The notes: a model not told the origin generated them from the sequence alone. DNA of 52,074 nt from CAYMTR01 sp964393405 (GCA_964393405.1 CAYMTR010000020.1:1-52074); one strand, 5' to 3'. Counted from the stretch's first letter, positions 33,334 to 43,793 are shown. Numbers and translations: made by a program.

Positions 33334-35097
33334 TTAGAAAATGTATCTGGCACCTGCGAGGAAATGTATTCCCTGAGAGTTATATCCGTGCCATATTTCA
33401 TAGTTCTGATTTAATAAATTGCTTATTGTTAAAAAGAAATTTAGATTCTTAGAATATTGATATTCTGCTCCCAGATTGATGTCAATCATTGTTTTTATAT
33501 CCTGAATTTCTGTCGAAATTATCGGATTACCAATCAAGCCGTTCCCGGGATCAATATTATATGTAGATATTTCTATCTCTCCCTTCATTGGTCCGGTTAC
33601 AGATGCACCAAGGTTAGCTTTAATCTTTTCAGTTATTTGGACAGATGTGTTCAATGATGCATCAAATGACGGTAAATGGGTAATGTTAGTAATGTCATCT
33701 GATTTATAGTTAAAATAATTACCCACAAGGGAAATAACAACTTTTTCACTACTATATCTGATATTGCCACCAAACCTTAAAATATTCAAATTTCCATTTT
33801 TTACACTGAAAACATTCTTTATTTCATCAGAGGCGTTAGGATAAATTGTTTTTTTCAGATAATAAAAAGCTTTGTCTCCATTGATTGAATAGTTTACATC
33901 AATCATATATGCTATTTTTCGACTTATTTTACCTTTAAATCCTCCAAAAAAACTTATATACTCCTGAGAAGGTTTGATTTCTATATTGGGGTCTATGTAG
34001 GGATTGATTTCTGCCATCATCTTGTAATGATTTGATGATAATTTTCCATCCGTTCCTGCAAAAATTGTAAGAATATTTTTGATTGGGTAATACTCAAAAT
34101 TGATTTTCGGAGATATATGAAAGATAGCGCTTGAATCATCGTCAAAGATACTTGCTAGGTTTATACCGGCATTTAGATAAATTAGATCCCAATTGAATTC
34201 AATAGTGGGGCTTAAACCTGCGTAAACAAATTGATGGCTACCAATTAAGTTGGAGTACATATTTGCGGTACTATCCTGATATAAGTAATCAACCTTCGAA
34301 TCAAGATGAATAATAAATTTCTTTTTATCAATGGAATAGCCTCCTTCAAAAAAACCATGGTGAGATTTTTGACCAGTAGCATTCCAGAAATAATTGTAGC
34401 CTAGCGACGTGTTGTAGACAAAATCTGATTTTGGAGAAAGACTTCGTAATCTGAAGTTTGTAAAAGCGTTGTTGAATACTTGCTTTTTATTCAGTGTATT
34501 TGAAATAAATTCAGTTTCTCTGTAAATAATTGAGTCTATTCCAGTAAATCCATAATAATCAAACCTGTTTCGGTCATAATTTATGTCCCATTCCAAAACT
34601 GCCCTTCTGAAATAGTTTTTCATGAAAATTCTTGCGGTATTTTGACTATACGGAGTTTTCACTCTCAACTCGTTATTGAGTTTGACTGAAGGCCAAGCAG
34701 AGTAGTGAAAAAGGTGTAATCCAAAGTCGGTAGTTTTAGTTGGAGATGCATTTATTAAAATTTCTCCGTAAGGAGTATATGCGTTGCCAATTCCTCCTTT
34801 TAAATATCCTGTTTTATGGCTGTTTCTTGGAGGAGTGCCCAATTGAACGACAGGAAGCTTTGATATAGTCTTTTTTACAGGAATCAGGGTCGTTTTTATT
34901 TTATATTCAAAAACAGGTGAGTAATTTGCAGAATCTGCAATTTTTGGAGATACGTTAATTTTGCTAGCTCCTGTAATACTTGGCTCGTATGCTTTAATTA
35001 CTTCAACTTCTTTGATAAGTGTAGTATCTTTTTGTGCAAAAACTGAGAATCCAAGAAAAAACAAAAAAGTTGTTGTTAATATTTTGGTATGATTCAT
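33334..35097 (-). CDS. TonB-receptor-like outer-membrane beta-barrel without plug domain
   Basis: This 587-residue protein starts with a signal peptide (ending FSVFAQ) and a short segment VEVIKAYEPSITGASKIN that is characteristic of a conserved Bacteroidota barrel family. The remainder is a series of alternating beta-strands rich in Tyr, Asn and Phe, ending in Phe, as in outer-membrane barrels. No plug motif or carboxypeptidase-like domain is present, so it is not a normal TonB-dependent receptor. It follows a 1020-residue TPR protein by 11 bp, so the two are one transcript and probably one complex. Function is unknown. Confidence 0.78.
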   Translation of the reverse strand: MNHTKILTTTFLFFLGFSVFAQKDTTLIKEVEVIKAYEPSITGASKINVSPKIADSANYSPVFEYKIKTTLIPVKKTISKLPVVQLGTPPRNSHKTGYLKGGIGNAYTPYGEILINASPTKTTDFGLHLFHYSAWPSVKLNNELRVKTPYSQNTARIFMKNYFRRAVLEWDINYDRNRFDYYGFTGIDSIIYRETEFISNTLNKKQVFNNAFTNFRLRSLSPKSDFVYNTSLGYNYFWNATGQKSHHGFFEGGYSIDKKKFIIHLDSKVDYLYQDSTANMYSNLIGSHQFVYAGLSPTIEFNWDLIYLNAGINLASIFDDDSSAIFHISPKINFEYYPIKNILTIFAGTDGKLSSNHYKMMAEINPYIDPNIEIKPSQEYISFFGGFKGKISRKIAYMIDVNYSINGDKAFYYLKKTIYPNASDEIKNVFSVKNGNLNILRFGGNIRYSSEKVVISLVGNYFNYKSDDITNITHLPSFDASLNTSVQITEKIKANLGASVTGPMKGEIEISTYNIDPGNGLIGNPIISTEIQDIKTMIDINLGAEYQYSKNLNFFLTISNLLNQNYEIWHGYNSQGIHFLAGARYIF

Positions 35098-35108
35098 CTC
35101 TAATTGTT

Positions 35109-38100
35109 TTAATTGTTTAATAATGAGTCTACAGGATTCTCATTCAAAATAGTTTCCCCTTCCTTAATTGATATAATCTTCATTTTTTGATTTGCTATAT
35201 CAATTATGCCATCTTCTTTATTAGAATAATTATCGATTATACTTTTTAATGTGTGTCTGGCTTGAAATAAATCATTCTGGGAAAGATATACATCAGATAA
35301 CAATATAAACGATCTGCCAAGCCAATATTGGTGAGGTGAATTTTTGCCAATGAAATCCATTATTTGATTTTCACATTCTTTCAATTGATTTTGGTCGTAT
35401 GATATCTGTGCTAAATAAAATTTTGATTCAGCACCTTCAATCGTTTTTGTGTCTTCAGCGAGTATTTTAAAGTATTTTAAAGCTTCATCAATTCTAGCGA
35501 GTTTATAACAGGAACTAGCAATAATGAAATTCGATTCCCGGGTCATTTGTTCTGTTATATTCTCAGTCGACAGAAGTAGTTTTGCCATATTAATCGATTC
35601 TTCCAGGTTGCCGAGCTTGTATGATGTTCTTGTAATTCCTGCCCTTGATTTAAGAATATTCCACTTTGAACTAGCAATTTGTTCAAGCCTTTTGAAGTAA
35701 TTGAGTGAAGCATCATAGTTTTTTGCATTAAATGTAAGTTCAGCTGCTTTAAGCAGTGATTGCTCAGTGAAGATGTTGTCGGGCATTGCTGCTACTTTCT
35801 CGTATAGATCCAACGATTTGGTATACTGTCCTTTTGAATAATATCCATCAGCTAGATAAAAGATAGCATTTGTTTTGAAACTTCCATCGGGGAAACGAGA
35901 TAAGTATTCTTCAAGTTGAATTTCAGCACCTGTTTCACCCGACATATATTTTTTCTCAGCAGCCATATAAAAGATTGAATCCTGGGCTGTTGTTGAAACC
36001 GGACTGTATCCACCAATAGATTGAATATATGCAAAGTAACCGTCGACATTGTTAAGGTCGATGTAGTTATTTTTTATGCCAACTAAGGCTGCATTTGCTT
36101 CTTCAGTCTTTGGATAATTTTCAACTAATTTTTTGTAAGTTTCAAGTGATGTGTTAAAGTCATTCTTGTTATAATAAATCAATCCTAATTGCAACAGGGC
36201 CTTTCGAGAGAAGAAGCTTTGAGGTGATTTGACCAACAATTGTTTATAGTTTTCAATTGCTTGGTCAATATTACCGGTCCTCTCATAAGTATGACCTGAT
36301 TCATACAGCGAATTATCTGTATAAGATGATTTAGGGTATTGTTTTACAAGGGTCTCCAGATCATTAATTTTATTAGAATAATCCTTGCTAAGGCCATGAC
36401 AGATAGCTCTTTGGAAAAGGGCATAGTCTGGATCATATTCATTTAATTTATATGAATTAGAATAATGCTTAATTGCTTCAGGATAATCCCTTACAAGATA
36501 ATAGCAGTCACCAAGACGATTGCTGGCATCTGCTTTATAAACTTCTGTTGTCTTACTTTGGTTTAAATATTTTCGGAACCAGACAGAAGACTGGTCATAT
36601 TTTTTCAAATTAAAATAACAGTAACCGGTGTTATAATATGCAGTTCCAAACTCTTGCATTGAAAATGAGCCAGGTGAAGTTTGAAATTGTGCATATCCTT
36701 CAATTGCTTTTTGATATTGACCAGTTCTGTAATTTGCCTCAGCTTTCCAATATAATGCTTGTGCTTTATAGACTCGGTTATATACAGAATTTTCCAATGA
36801 TTTTTGAAAATAATTTAAAGCACCTGAATAGTTACCGTCATTAAAAAGCTCAAGGCCACGATAGTATGTAACTCTTTGATAGGCCTCTTTTACTGAAGGA
36901 GACTGAACCTTTATTTTTTCAATGGAACTGATTGCATCATTATAATTTCGGGTTGTCATATAAACCTTTACGAGGTAGTCAAAAGCAGCGTCATTTCTTT
37001 CTGAATTGGGATACTTGGAGATGTATTTATCAAATGCTTTAATTGTTTCACTAAAAGGAGAGTAAGAAAGTTCGTATGAAAGTTTTGCATAATTGAAAAG
37101 TGCATCTTCTTCGATTTGAGTGTTGAAACTAAATTTTGAAGCTTGTTCAAAAGCAGTTCTCGCTTTATTCTTGTCCTTAATTTTTAAATAACAGTCAGCA
37201 AGGTGATATAAGGCATTTTGAGATAGACTATCATTTCCTGAAGATGCTTTTTCCAAGGCTTCGATAGCCTTCTTGTTATCACCTATTTGGTAGTAACAGT
37301 ATCCGACTCTATAATAATCTTCACGGGTTTTCTTTCCATCTTTCCCTTTATAAGCATCGAGATATTTCGTGGCATTAATGTATTTGCCAATTTCAAAGTA
37401 TGAGTCTCCAACAATCTTAAGTAATTCATTTTTCTGTTCTTCAGGTGAAGAACTAATGAGTTTCTCGCCAGTTTCAATAACCATATCATACTTTTCCTGC
37501 ATATAGTATATTTGGGAAGTGTAGTAAGGAATAAATCCGGCAAATTCTTTGTTATGTTGTAATCTTGTAAATTCTTGTAGGGCAGTTTCGTATTTTCCGT
37601 CAAGATAATTTATATATCCCCAGTAATATGAGGCAGTCTGAGCGTAAATAGAATTACTTTTTTTTACTTCAAAGAAAGCTTGAGCAGCTTTTTTCATGTC
37701 ACCTGATTCAAAGTTGCTGTAGCCTATATAAAATTTATAGTCGTCAAAGTCAGATTTTTCTAAATCTGAAGGGTCAACCTTTTCAAAAGTTTTAGCAGCA
37801 ACCTTGTATTTTTTATTAGAAAATTGAAGTTTGGCAAGTTCAAACCATAACTGATTTTCCCATGGAGAACCATAGCTTTTGGGGATATACTCTATGATTT
37901 CGTTTTCGGCTGTTTTGTTATTCTGTTTTACTAAGCACATCAATCTGTAATAATCCAAATCAAAAATTACAGGATCATTTTCATCTGCCTGCTCTCTAAG
38001 ATCACTGAATATTTTTTCGGCAGCAATATAATTGGATGTTTGATAAAGGTCTTTTGCTTTTGATATACTGATGATTTCAACATTTTTCTGCGCTGTTGAA

Positions 38101-38171
38101 TTATAAGTAGCAGAAAATGATATAAAAACTGATAGCGATATAATTCTTATTAACAGTTTGTTATGTTTCAT
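35109..38171 (-). CDS. Very large exported TPR protein
   Basis: The frame opens at 38234, but the Met at 38171 begins a proper signal peptide (MKHNKLLIRIISLSVFISF). The 1020-residue product is almost wholly made of TPR units. Repeated forms include YFEIGKYINATKYLDAY, YYRTGQYQKAIEGY and YSKGQYTKSLDLYEKV. It resembles the long BamD/YbgF-like TPR proteins of Bacteroidota and would be a periplasmic scaffold. Its only partner gene is the barrel 11 bp downstream. A link to outer-membrane export or assembly is inferred from that pairing alone. Confidence 0.85.
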   Translation of the reverse strand: MKHNKLLIRIISLSVFISFSATYNSTAQKNVEIISISKAKDLYQTSNYIAAEKIFSDLREQADENDPVIFDLDYYRLMCLVKQNNKTAENEIIEYIPKSYGSPWENQLWFELAKLQFSNKKYKVAAKTFEKVDPSDLEKSDFDDYKFYIGYSNFESGDMKKAAQAFFEVKKSNSIYAQTASYYWGYINYLDGKYETALQEFTRLQHNKEFAGFIPYYTSQIYYMQEKYDMVIETGEKLISSSPEEQKNELLKIVGDSYFEIGKYINATKYLDAYKGKDGKKTREDYYRVGYCYYQIGDNKKAIEALEKASSGNDSLSQNALYHLADCYLKIKDKNKARTAFEQASKFSFNTQIEEDALFNYAKLSYELSYSPFSETIKAFDKYISKYPNSERNDAAFDYLVKVYMTTRNYNDAISSIEKIKVQSPSVKEAYQRVTYYRGLELFNDGNYSGALNYFQKSLENSVYNRVYKAQALYWKAEANYRTGQYQKAIEGYAQFQTSPGSFSMQEFGTAYYNTGYCYFNLKKYDQSSVWFRKYLNQSKTTEVYKADASNRLGDCYYLVRDYPEAIKHYSNSYKLNEYDPDYALFQRAICHGLSKDYSNKINDLETLVKQYPKSSYTDNSLYESGHTYERTGNIDQAIENYKQLLVKSPQSFFSRKALLQLGLIYYNKNDFNTSLETYKKLVENYPKTEEANAALVGIKNNYIDLNNVDGYFAYIQSIGGYSPVSTTAQDSIFYMAAEKKYMSGETGAEIQLEEYLSRFPDGSFKTNAIFYLADGYYSKGQYTKSLDLYEKVAAMPDNIFTEQSLLKAAELTFNAKNYDASLNYFKRLEQIASSKWNILKSRAGITRTSYKLGNLEESINMAKLLLSTENITEQMTRESNFIIASSCYKLARIDEALKYFKILAEDTKTIEGAESKFYLAQISYDQNQLKECENQIMDFIGKNSPHQYWLGRSFILLSDVYLSQNDLFQARHTLKSIIDNYSNKEDGIIDIANQKMKIISIKEGETILNENPVDSLLNN

Positions 38172-38298
38172 GATATTAAAAAATAAATTTTGGTAAAAAT
38201 ATGAATTTAATCCCAAACACTCAGACCATTTCATATTGAATTCTCAACATAAAACTGTTTATTACTTTATTATAGTATACCTTTTAAATAAAAAAATT

Positions 38299-38306
38299 TA
38301 GATTTG
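38299..38306 (+). promoter_or_regulatory. -7 promoter box of ftsE
   Basis: TAGATTTG matches TAnnTTTG and lies 18 nt before the ftsE ATG at 38325. No TTG is found at the usual spacing. Confidence 0.4.
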
Positions 38307-38324
38307 TGTTTTAAATGTTTAAAT

Positions 38325-39038
38325 ATGGATAGCCTTTTTTCAATTTTAGCAAAGGATGTTGATGTTTATCAACGAGAATTATTAATTCTTAATAATGTAA
38401 ATTTTCAAATCAATAATGGCGAATTTGTCTATTTGATAGGGAAAGTAGGAAGTGGAAAATCTAGCCTTATTAAAACAATTAACGCAGAAATTCCTTTATA
38501 TAAAGGGAAAGTAGAAGTTGCCGGCTTTAAGCTTGAATCAATTAAAACAAAAGAAATTCCATTTTTAAGAAGAAAAATTGGTGTTGTATTTCAAGATTTT
38601 AAACTACTAACAGACCGTAATATTTATAACAACCTATTCTTTGTTTTAAAAGCAACCGGGTGGACTGATAAAAAAGGCATGGACGAAAGGATTAATCTTA
38701 TGCTGGAGGAAGTAGGGATGAAAGATTTTAAAAAGAAAATGCCACACCAATTATCGGGAGGCGAACAACAAAGGATTGTTGTTGCCAGAGCATTACTTAA
38801 TAACCCTGATGTTATCCTTGCTGATGAGCCTACCGGAAACCTTGATTATGATACTTCAGTTGAAATTCTTGAGCTGTTTAAGAAAATACATGCAGAAGGG
38901 AAAACTATTCTTATGGCTACTCACGATAAATTAATGATAGAAAAATACCCTACAAGAACATTAGTATGTTCTGAGGGAAAGATTTCCGAATTGGAGCAAA
39001 ACAATGAACTTCTGGATTTTCGTTCTTTACTTGATTGA
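38325..39038 (+). CDS. ftsE: FtsE-like ABC ATPase
   Basis: The longer frame from 38304 begins with a TTG inside the promoter box, so the ATG at 38325 is used, giving 237 residues. The ABC ATPase motifs are Walker A GKVGSGKSS, Q-loop GVVFQDFKLL, signature LSGGEQQR, and Walker B VILADEPTGNLD followed by a switch His in ATHDK. Length and the DFKLL/NLDYDTS context fit FtsE, which with FtsX controls septal peptidoglycan hydrolysis during division. No ftsX gene is adjacent: the next gene downstream is convergent, 24 bp away. A lipoprotein-export or other MacB-like ATPase is the main alternative. Confidence 0.82.
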   Translation: MDSLFSILAKDVDVYQRELLILNNVNFQINNGEFVYLIGKVGSGKSSLIKTINAEIPLYKGKVEVAGFKLESIKTKEIPFLRRKIGVVFQDFKLLTDRNIYNNLFFVLKATGWTDKKGMDERINLMLEEVGMKDFKKKMPHQLSGGEQQRIVVARALLNNPDVILADEPTGNLDYDTSVEILELFKKIHAEGKTILMATHDKLMIEKYPTRTLVCSEGKISELEQNNELLDFRSLLD

Positions 39039-39062
39039 GATAAACATTTAAAAACAATAGCT

Positions 39063-40211
39063 TTAATAATATCCTCCAAATTGTTTCATATATTCATCGT
39101 ATAGCTTTTTTATATAATCGAAAAGCTCTTTATTGCTTAAGCCTGAGGGTATAATACTCATCATTTCATCTTTCAAATTGTGACTAACGATATATATCTC
39201 AGATTCAGAATATCCGGCAAACACTCCTGCTCCATTTTCAATGTTAGTATAAACCAAAACAGGTTCAGTAAAAAGAGCCATTCCTCCGTTCTGTTGTTTA
39301 GCTACTGTGTTTAGGTAATAGTACATTGGTTCAGATAAGGAATGAAGAGTTACCCTGAATATATAAAATGTATAATTTCCGGATTCGTATCCACCATAGT
39401 ATCCTTGATCAAAATATTTGTATTCAGTATTTAAAGTAAGAGATAGCCCATAAGTCTTGCCTTCAAAAATTTTATCATCGAATATTGAGAACCTGTTATA
39501 TGAAGAACCTCCGAAAATATCTTCAGTATCTTCAGTACCAAAAACGGGATCGTCAGAATTTACCCAGCCTGAACTGTAACTGGGGAATATTTCTAAACTG
39601 TCCATATCCCCTTTGCCAATGTTCAAATATGCGATGTCAGTTTTTATTCTATAATAATTTGTTTCACCCGCAGGATCAGTGAAAAAAACTTTTGCTTTTC
39701 TTTCGTAGTATGTAGAATACTCGTCTGAGTGAGAGGCTGAAAATGTGTCTACTTTTTCAATTGATATTTCTTTGGGTATTACTGTTTCTGCTTTTATTGT
39801 TTCAAATCCGTCGGCTGATATTTCAATATTATAAGTATTGCCACTTCCTAATTTAGTAGCGTTATTTTTATATTTTCCATTTTCGAATACGGTAAAAGTT
39901 TGGTAGCCATTATTGTTCCATTCAGAAATGGAATCAAATTCTTTGACATATGAGAATTCTGTATTGAGAATTTCTCCATTTTCCTTAAAAACAATTTTAG
40001 CGTTTTTTATGGATTCAAAATATTCTTTGTCATCAATTGCTGAAACAGTATATGTTAAATCTAATGAAGGCATGCTGTCATTGGTCAAAAAACAGTTAAC
40101 AACCATCATCGGTTTTATGTCTTTTTCCTCAAATTCTAAAACTTTAAGACATCCGGTCATTATTCCGGATAATAAAGTTATAAGTATTAAGTATTTTATC
40201 GTATTGTTCAT
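39063..40211 (-). CDS. DUF4249 surface lipoprotein
   Basis: This 382-residue protein has a lipobox ending at Cys21 (LLSGIMTGC) and a mature part rich in beta-strands. Segments include MMVVNCFLTNDS near the start, TYTVSAIDD, and GNTYNIEISADGFETIKAETVIP in the middle. This is the DUF4249 pattern. Members are encoded directly after a TonB-dependent receptor, as here (5 bp gap), and are thought to act as substrate-binding partners on the cell surface, comparable to SusD for SusC. The imported substrate is unknown. Confidence 0.88.
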   Translation of the reverse strand: MNNTIKYLILITLLSGIMTGCLKVLEFEEKDIKPMMVVNCFLTNDSMPSLDLTYTVSAIDDKEYFESIKNAKIVFKENGEILNTEFSYVKEFDSISEWNNNGYQTFTVFENGKYKNNATKLGSGNTYNIEISADGFETIKAETVIPKEISIEKVDTFSASHSDEYSTYYERKAKVFFTDPAGETNYYRIKTDIAYLNIGKGDMDSLEIFPSYSSGWVNSDDPVFGTEDTEDIFGGSSYNRFSIFDDKIFEGKTYGLSLTLNTEYKYFDQGYYGGYESGNYTFYIFRVTLHSLSEPMYYYLNTVAKQQNGGMALFTEPVLVYTNIENGAGVFAGYSESEIYIVSHNLKDEMMSIIPSGLSNKELFDYIKKLYDEYMKQFGGYY

Positions 40212-40216
40212 GTGTC

Positions 40217-42607
40217 TTAGAATTTATATGTGTAAGATATAGAGGGTATTATTGGGAAGATACTAACCTGTATTAATGCAGGCTTGGAATCTTCAGTGTA
40301 ATTGTTGTTCTGCTCAACTTCATCAGACCAACCCCAGTATAGATAGAATGGATTCTTTCGATTGTATGTATTATAAACAGAAAGACTTATTGTTCGAGAG
40401 CCAAACTTAAATTTGCGATGAAAATTAACTCCAACATCCAGTCTATGATATGCAGGCATCCTAAAATTATTTCTTCCTTCATAATAAGTCAGATAGTTGT
40501 TGTAAGAATAATATCCATCAGATAATTCTTCATTTTCTTTGAATTTTTGTTTTCCTAACGTAACCGCGTTACCTGTTCCGTAAACCCAAGTTACACTAGC
40601 ATCAATATCCTTGTTAAATTCGTGGGAAATGGTAACACTGATATCATGTCTTCTGTCGTATCTGGCAAAAAAAGGTTTTCCGAAGTTAATATTTTCAAAT
40701 TGGCGTTGAGTCCATGAAAGTGTGTACCCAATCCAACCTGTAGTTTTACCTACTTTTTTTTCCAGAAGAAACTCACCTCCATAAGACCACCCCTTTCCTA
40801 ATTCCACCTGATCTTCCCAGCCCTTCGATGATATCGAATATGAAGCCCCATCTTTGTATTCAATCATATTGTTCATGGTTTTATAATAACCTTCAATAGA
40901 GAGTTCTAAATTTTCGGGAAGTGTAATGAATGTACCTATACCTATTTGATGGGAGTTCTGTGGTTTTATCCTTTTTGTGGTAGGAAGCCATAAGTCAGTC
41001 GGCAGACTAATCGTGGAGCTGCTTAAAAGATGTATATTTTGTGACATCATAGTATAAGATGCTTTTACCGACCAAATGTCACTTGCTTTTATCCTGATAC
41101 TAGCCCTTGGTTCCAAAGAAGGGTAAAAACAGTCTTGTACACTGAAACCTGAAAAATGTGCTCCAAGATTTACTTTAAATATTTCACCAAGGTCAAAATT
41201 GTCTTCCGCAAAAACTGAAAATTCGTTGGCATAAATATTGGGATTCCCAATTATCGTGTCAAAATTAAAACTGGTTTGTTCATCATCGTTAATTTTAAAG
41301 TGATTCACTCCGGGGCGAAACGTATGATAAATATAGTTGGCACCAAATTTTATTGAATGTATAGGATTTGGGAAATAATCAAATTCTGCTTTTGCAGAAA
41401 TGTCTTCGATCCCTGAAAAGAATTTGAACATATCACTTGAACTCTTTTTTGTTGAAGTGTTCTCTAAATTATATTCAAATCCAATATCGAAGTTGTACTT
41501 ACTGTATGTTAATATAAAATTGCTGAACAGTTTACTTGAAATGACATAATTCCATCTTAATGCTCCTGTCCCGTTTCCCCAATTGATATTAGCATCATCT
41601 TCGGTTATGAATTTTACATTATCGCTATAATATTCGTCTTCGTTGCTCATGTAAAACTTATCCTGACCGAAATATCCGCTAAGATATAACCTGCTTCTGT
41701 CTGAGAAGATATGGTTTATTTTGGCATTAAGGTCATAAAAGTAGTATCCGACACTCATGTCATCTCCTTGAACTAATTTTAGGTAGGGTTGAATTAATGC
41801 ATCTGCATAAGTTCTTCTGCCAGAGATTATAAATGATGTTTTATCTTTTATGATTGGTCCTTCAAATGCAAATCTTGATGATATTATTCCAACGGAAGCT
41901 TCACCATGAAACTTTTTCATATCTCCTTCCTTCATGTTTATATCTATGACTGAGGATAGTCTACCACCAAATCTTGCAGGGAATCCCCCTTTGTACAATT
42001 TGACTGTCTTTAAAGCTGAAGGATTAAATACTGAAAAGAATCCAAACAAATGGTTAACGTTATAAATTGGAACTCCGTCAAGCAGAAATAAATTCTGATC
42101 AGGACCTCCACCTCTTACATACATTCCACTAGTACCTTCGGCACCAGACTGAACTCCCGGCAGTAATTGTAATACTTTCAATAAATCCGGTTCTCCAAGA
42201 ATTAATGGTATTTTTTGGATTTGCTGGATAGGCAATTCAACAACGCTCATCTCGGTATTTTCAATTCTGCTACCTCCTCTACCGTATACAGTTACTTCTT
42301 CAATTGCGTCATTAAGATCCAATCCTAAAGAGATTATTGTATCTTTCTCAAGGTTAATATTTACTTCTACAGATTTAAAACCAACAAAAGAATATATTAG
42401 TTTTTTTTCTCCTTTGGGCAAAGTAAGACTATAAAAGCCATAAGTATTGGTTGTTGTTCCAAGATATGATTTTGGTTCAACAACATTTGCACTTATAAGC
42501 CTTTCTCCTGAAGCCCTATCAAAAAGATATCCACTGATTGTTGCTTTCTGACCCAAAAGATGTATTGTGAAAAATAAGAAGATGATAAAGATTGAGGTTT
42601 TTTTCAT
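40217..42607 (-). CDS. TonB-dependent receptor partnered with a DUF4249 lipoprotein
   Basis: This 796-residue outer-membrane transporter has a signal peptide, then a carboxypeptidase-regulatory-like domain at about 23-105 (ATISGYLFD to EEVTVYG). A plug at about 110-230 contains VRGGGPDQNLFLLDGVPIYN and GGFPARFGGRLSS. A 22-strand-type barrel follows and ends in TYKF. Energy comes from TonB-ExbB-ExbD, a set of which is encoded at 48350-50449. It is shorter than SusC-type receptors (about 1000 residues). With the DUF4249 gene 5 bp downstream it makes an uptake pair. The ligand cannot be inferred. Confidence 0.93.
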   Translation of the reverse strand: MKKTSIFIIFLFFTIHLLGQKATISGYLFDRASGERLISANVVEPKSYLGTTTNTYGFYSLTLPKGEKKLIYSFVGFKSVEVNINLEKDTIISLGLDLNDAIEEVTVYGRGGSRIENTEMSVVELPIQQIQKIPLILGEPDLLKVLQLLPGVQSGAEGTSGMYVRGGGPDQNLFLLDGVPIYNVNHLFGFFSVFNPSALKTVKLYKGGFPARFGGRLSSVIDINMKEGDMKKFHGEASVGIISSRFAFEGPIIKDKTSFIISGRRTYADALIQPYLKLVQGDDMSVGYYFYDLNAKINHIFSDRSRLYLSGYFGQDKFYMSNEDEYYSDNVKFITEDDANINWGNGTGALRWNYVISSKLFSNFILTYSKYNFDIGFEYNLENTSTKKSSSDMFKFFSGIEDISAKAEFDYFPNPIHSIKFGANYIYHTFRPGVNHFKINDDEQTSFNFDTIIGNPNIYANEFSVFAEDNFDLGEIFKVNLGAHFSGFSVQDCFYPSLEPRASIRIKASDIWSVKASYTMMSQNIHLLSSSTISLPTDLWLPTTKRIKPQNSHQIGIGTFITLPENLELSIEGYYKTMNNMIEYKDGASYSISSKGWEDQVELGKGWSYGGEFLLEKKVGKTTGWIGYTLSWTQRQFENINFGKPFFARYDRRHDISVTISHEFNKDIDASVTWVYGTGNAVTLGKQKFKENEELSDGYYSYNNYLTYYEGRNNFRMPAYHRLDVGVNFHRKFKFGSRTISLSVYNTYNRKNPFYLYWGWSDEVEQNNNYTEDSKPALIQVSIFPIIPSISYTYKF

Positions 42608-42647
42608 ATAAAAGATTTAGGTATTAATCTTGAGGTTTAAATTCAAT

Positions 42648-42655
42648 CAAATTTA
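42648..42655 (-). promoter_or_regulatory. Possible -7 box for the receptor/DUF4249 pair
   Basis: The minus strand reads TAAATTTG, matching TAnnTTTG, 41 nt before the receptor start. No TTG is seen at the right distance. Confidence 0.35.
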
Positions 42656-42707
42656 TCAATAAAATTAATAGAAAATTGATGACCTTAAAAAAATGTAGAA
42701 CAAATTT

Positions 42708-43742
42708 TTATTCCAGAGTCATCCTTGCAAATGGCACACTATCATGCGAAGAGAATTCTTTATTTAAATATTTATAATATCCGGCAATGGCAATCATTGC
42801 TGCATTATCAGTTGTAAAGCGAAATTCAGGAAGATAAAGTTTCCAATTCTTTTTATTGGCAAGGATGGTTAGTTCTTCCCTTAACCCGGAATTGGCTGAA
42901 ACACCTCCTGCAACTGTTATTTCGCATATTTTTTTCTCTTTCGCTGCCCTGGCAAGTTTCCCAAGTAAAATATCAATAATTGTCTTTTGAAGTGAAGCAC
43001 ATAAATCTGCCTTATTTTCTTCAATGTAATTTTCATTTTTTTTAAGTTCATCCCGAAGGTGGTATAAAAAGCTTGTTTTTAGACCACTAAAACTGTAATC
43101 AAGTCCCTGAATTTTTGGTTTGCTGAATTGTATTGAATCTGGATTTCCTTCTTTTGATAACCTATCAATGTGAGGTCCACCGGGGTAGGGAAGACCAATA
43201 ACTTTAGCGCATTTGTCAAATGCTTCTCCGGCAGCATCATCAATTGTTTGACCTATTACCTCCATTTCTAAATGATTCTTCACAAGTATAATTTGTGAGT
43301 TTCCTCCGGAGACCAAAAGACATAAATGAGGAAATTTGGGTTTGTCAATGTCAGAAATATCTTTTTTAATGAAATGCGCAAGAACATGTCCTTGTAAATG
43401 GTTGACATCCATCATTGGTACTCCTAGTGAAAGAGAAAGCCCTTTTGCAAAGGAAGTTCCTACTAAAAGAGAACCCAGAAGACCCGGCCCTCTTGTAAAA
43501 GCAATTGCAGTTATATCATTTATAGAGATACCTGCTTGTTTTATCGCTTGGTCAACAACCGGAACGATATTTTGCTGATGTGCTCTTGATGCCAGCTCTG
43601 GAACTACGCCACCGTATGCTTCGTGAACTTTCTGCCCCGAAATAATATTTGATTTAATAACTTCGTTTTCAATTATAGCAGATGAAGTATCATCACACGA
43701 TGACTCGATTCCCAGAATTATGATTTTTTTTTCTTTTAACAT
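42708..43742 (-). CDS. tsaD: tRNA threonylcarbamoyltransferase TsaD
   Basis: This 344-residue enzyme transfers the threonylcarbamoyl group to A37 of ANN-decoding tRNAs. The N-terminus carries GIESSCDDTSSAI, and HLQGHVLAH provides the HxxxH metal ligands near residue 118. LVSGGNSQI and CAKVIGLPYPGG follow, with the ASKHA-fold segment GGVSANSGLRE near residue 280. Length and order are standard. It is transcribed away from tamB, with 51 bp between the two starts. Confidence 0.97.
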   Translation of the reverse strand: MLKEKKIIILGIESSCDDTSSAIIENEVIKSNIISGQKVHEAYGGVVPELASRAHQQNIVPVVDQAIKQAGISINDITAIAFTRGPGLLGSLLVGTSFAKGLSLSLGVPMMDVNHLQGHVLAHFIKKDISDIDKPKFPHLCLLVSGGNSQIILVKNHLEMEVIGQTIDDAAGEAFDKCAKVIGLPYPGGPHIDRLSKEGNPDSIQFSKPKIQGLDYSFSGLKTSFLYHLRDELKKNENYIEENKADLCASLQKTIIDILLGKLARAAKEKKICEITVAGGVSANSGLREELTILANKKNWKLYLPEFRFTTDNAAMIAIAGYYKYLNKEFSSHDSVPFARMTLE

Positions 43743-43793
43743 AGTTTAATGTCGTTATTTTCTGACGGCGAATTAAATTTTTTGGTGTAAAAT

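Noticed and set aside
33334..35097. Ordinary TonB-dependent receptor
   Set aside because: No plug domain or TonB box was found; only a barrel with a short leader segment is present.
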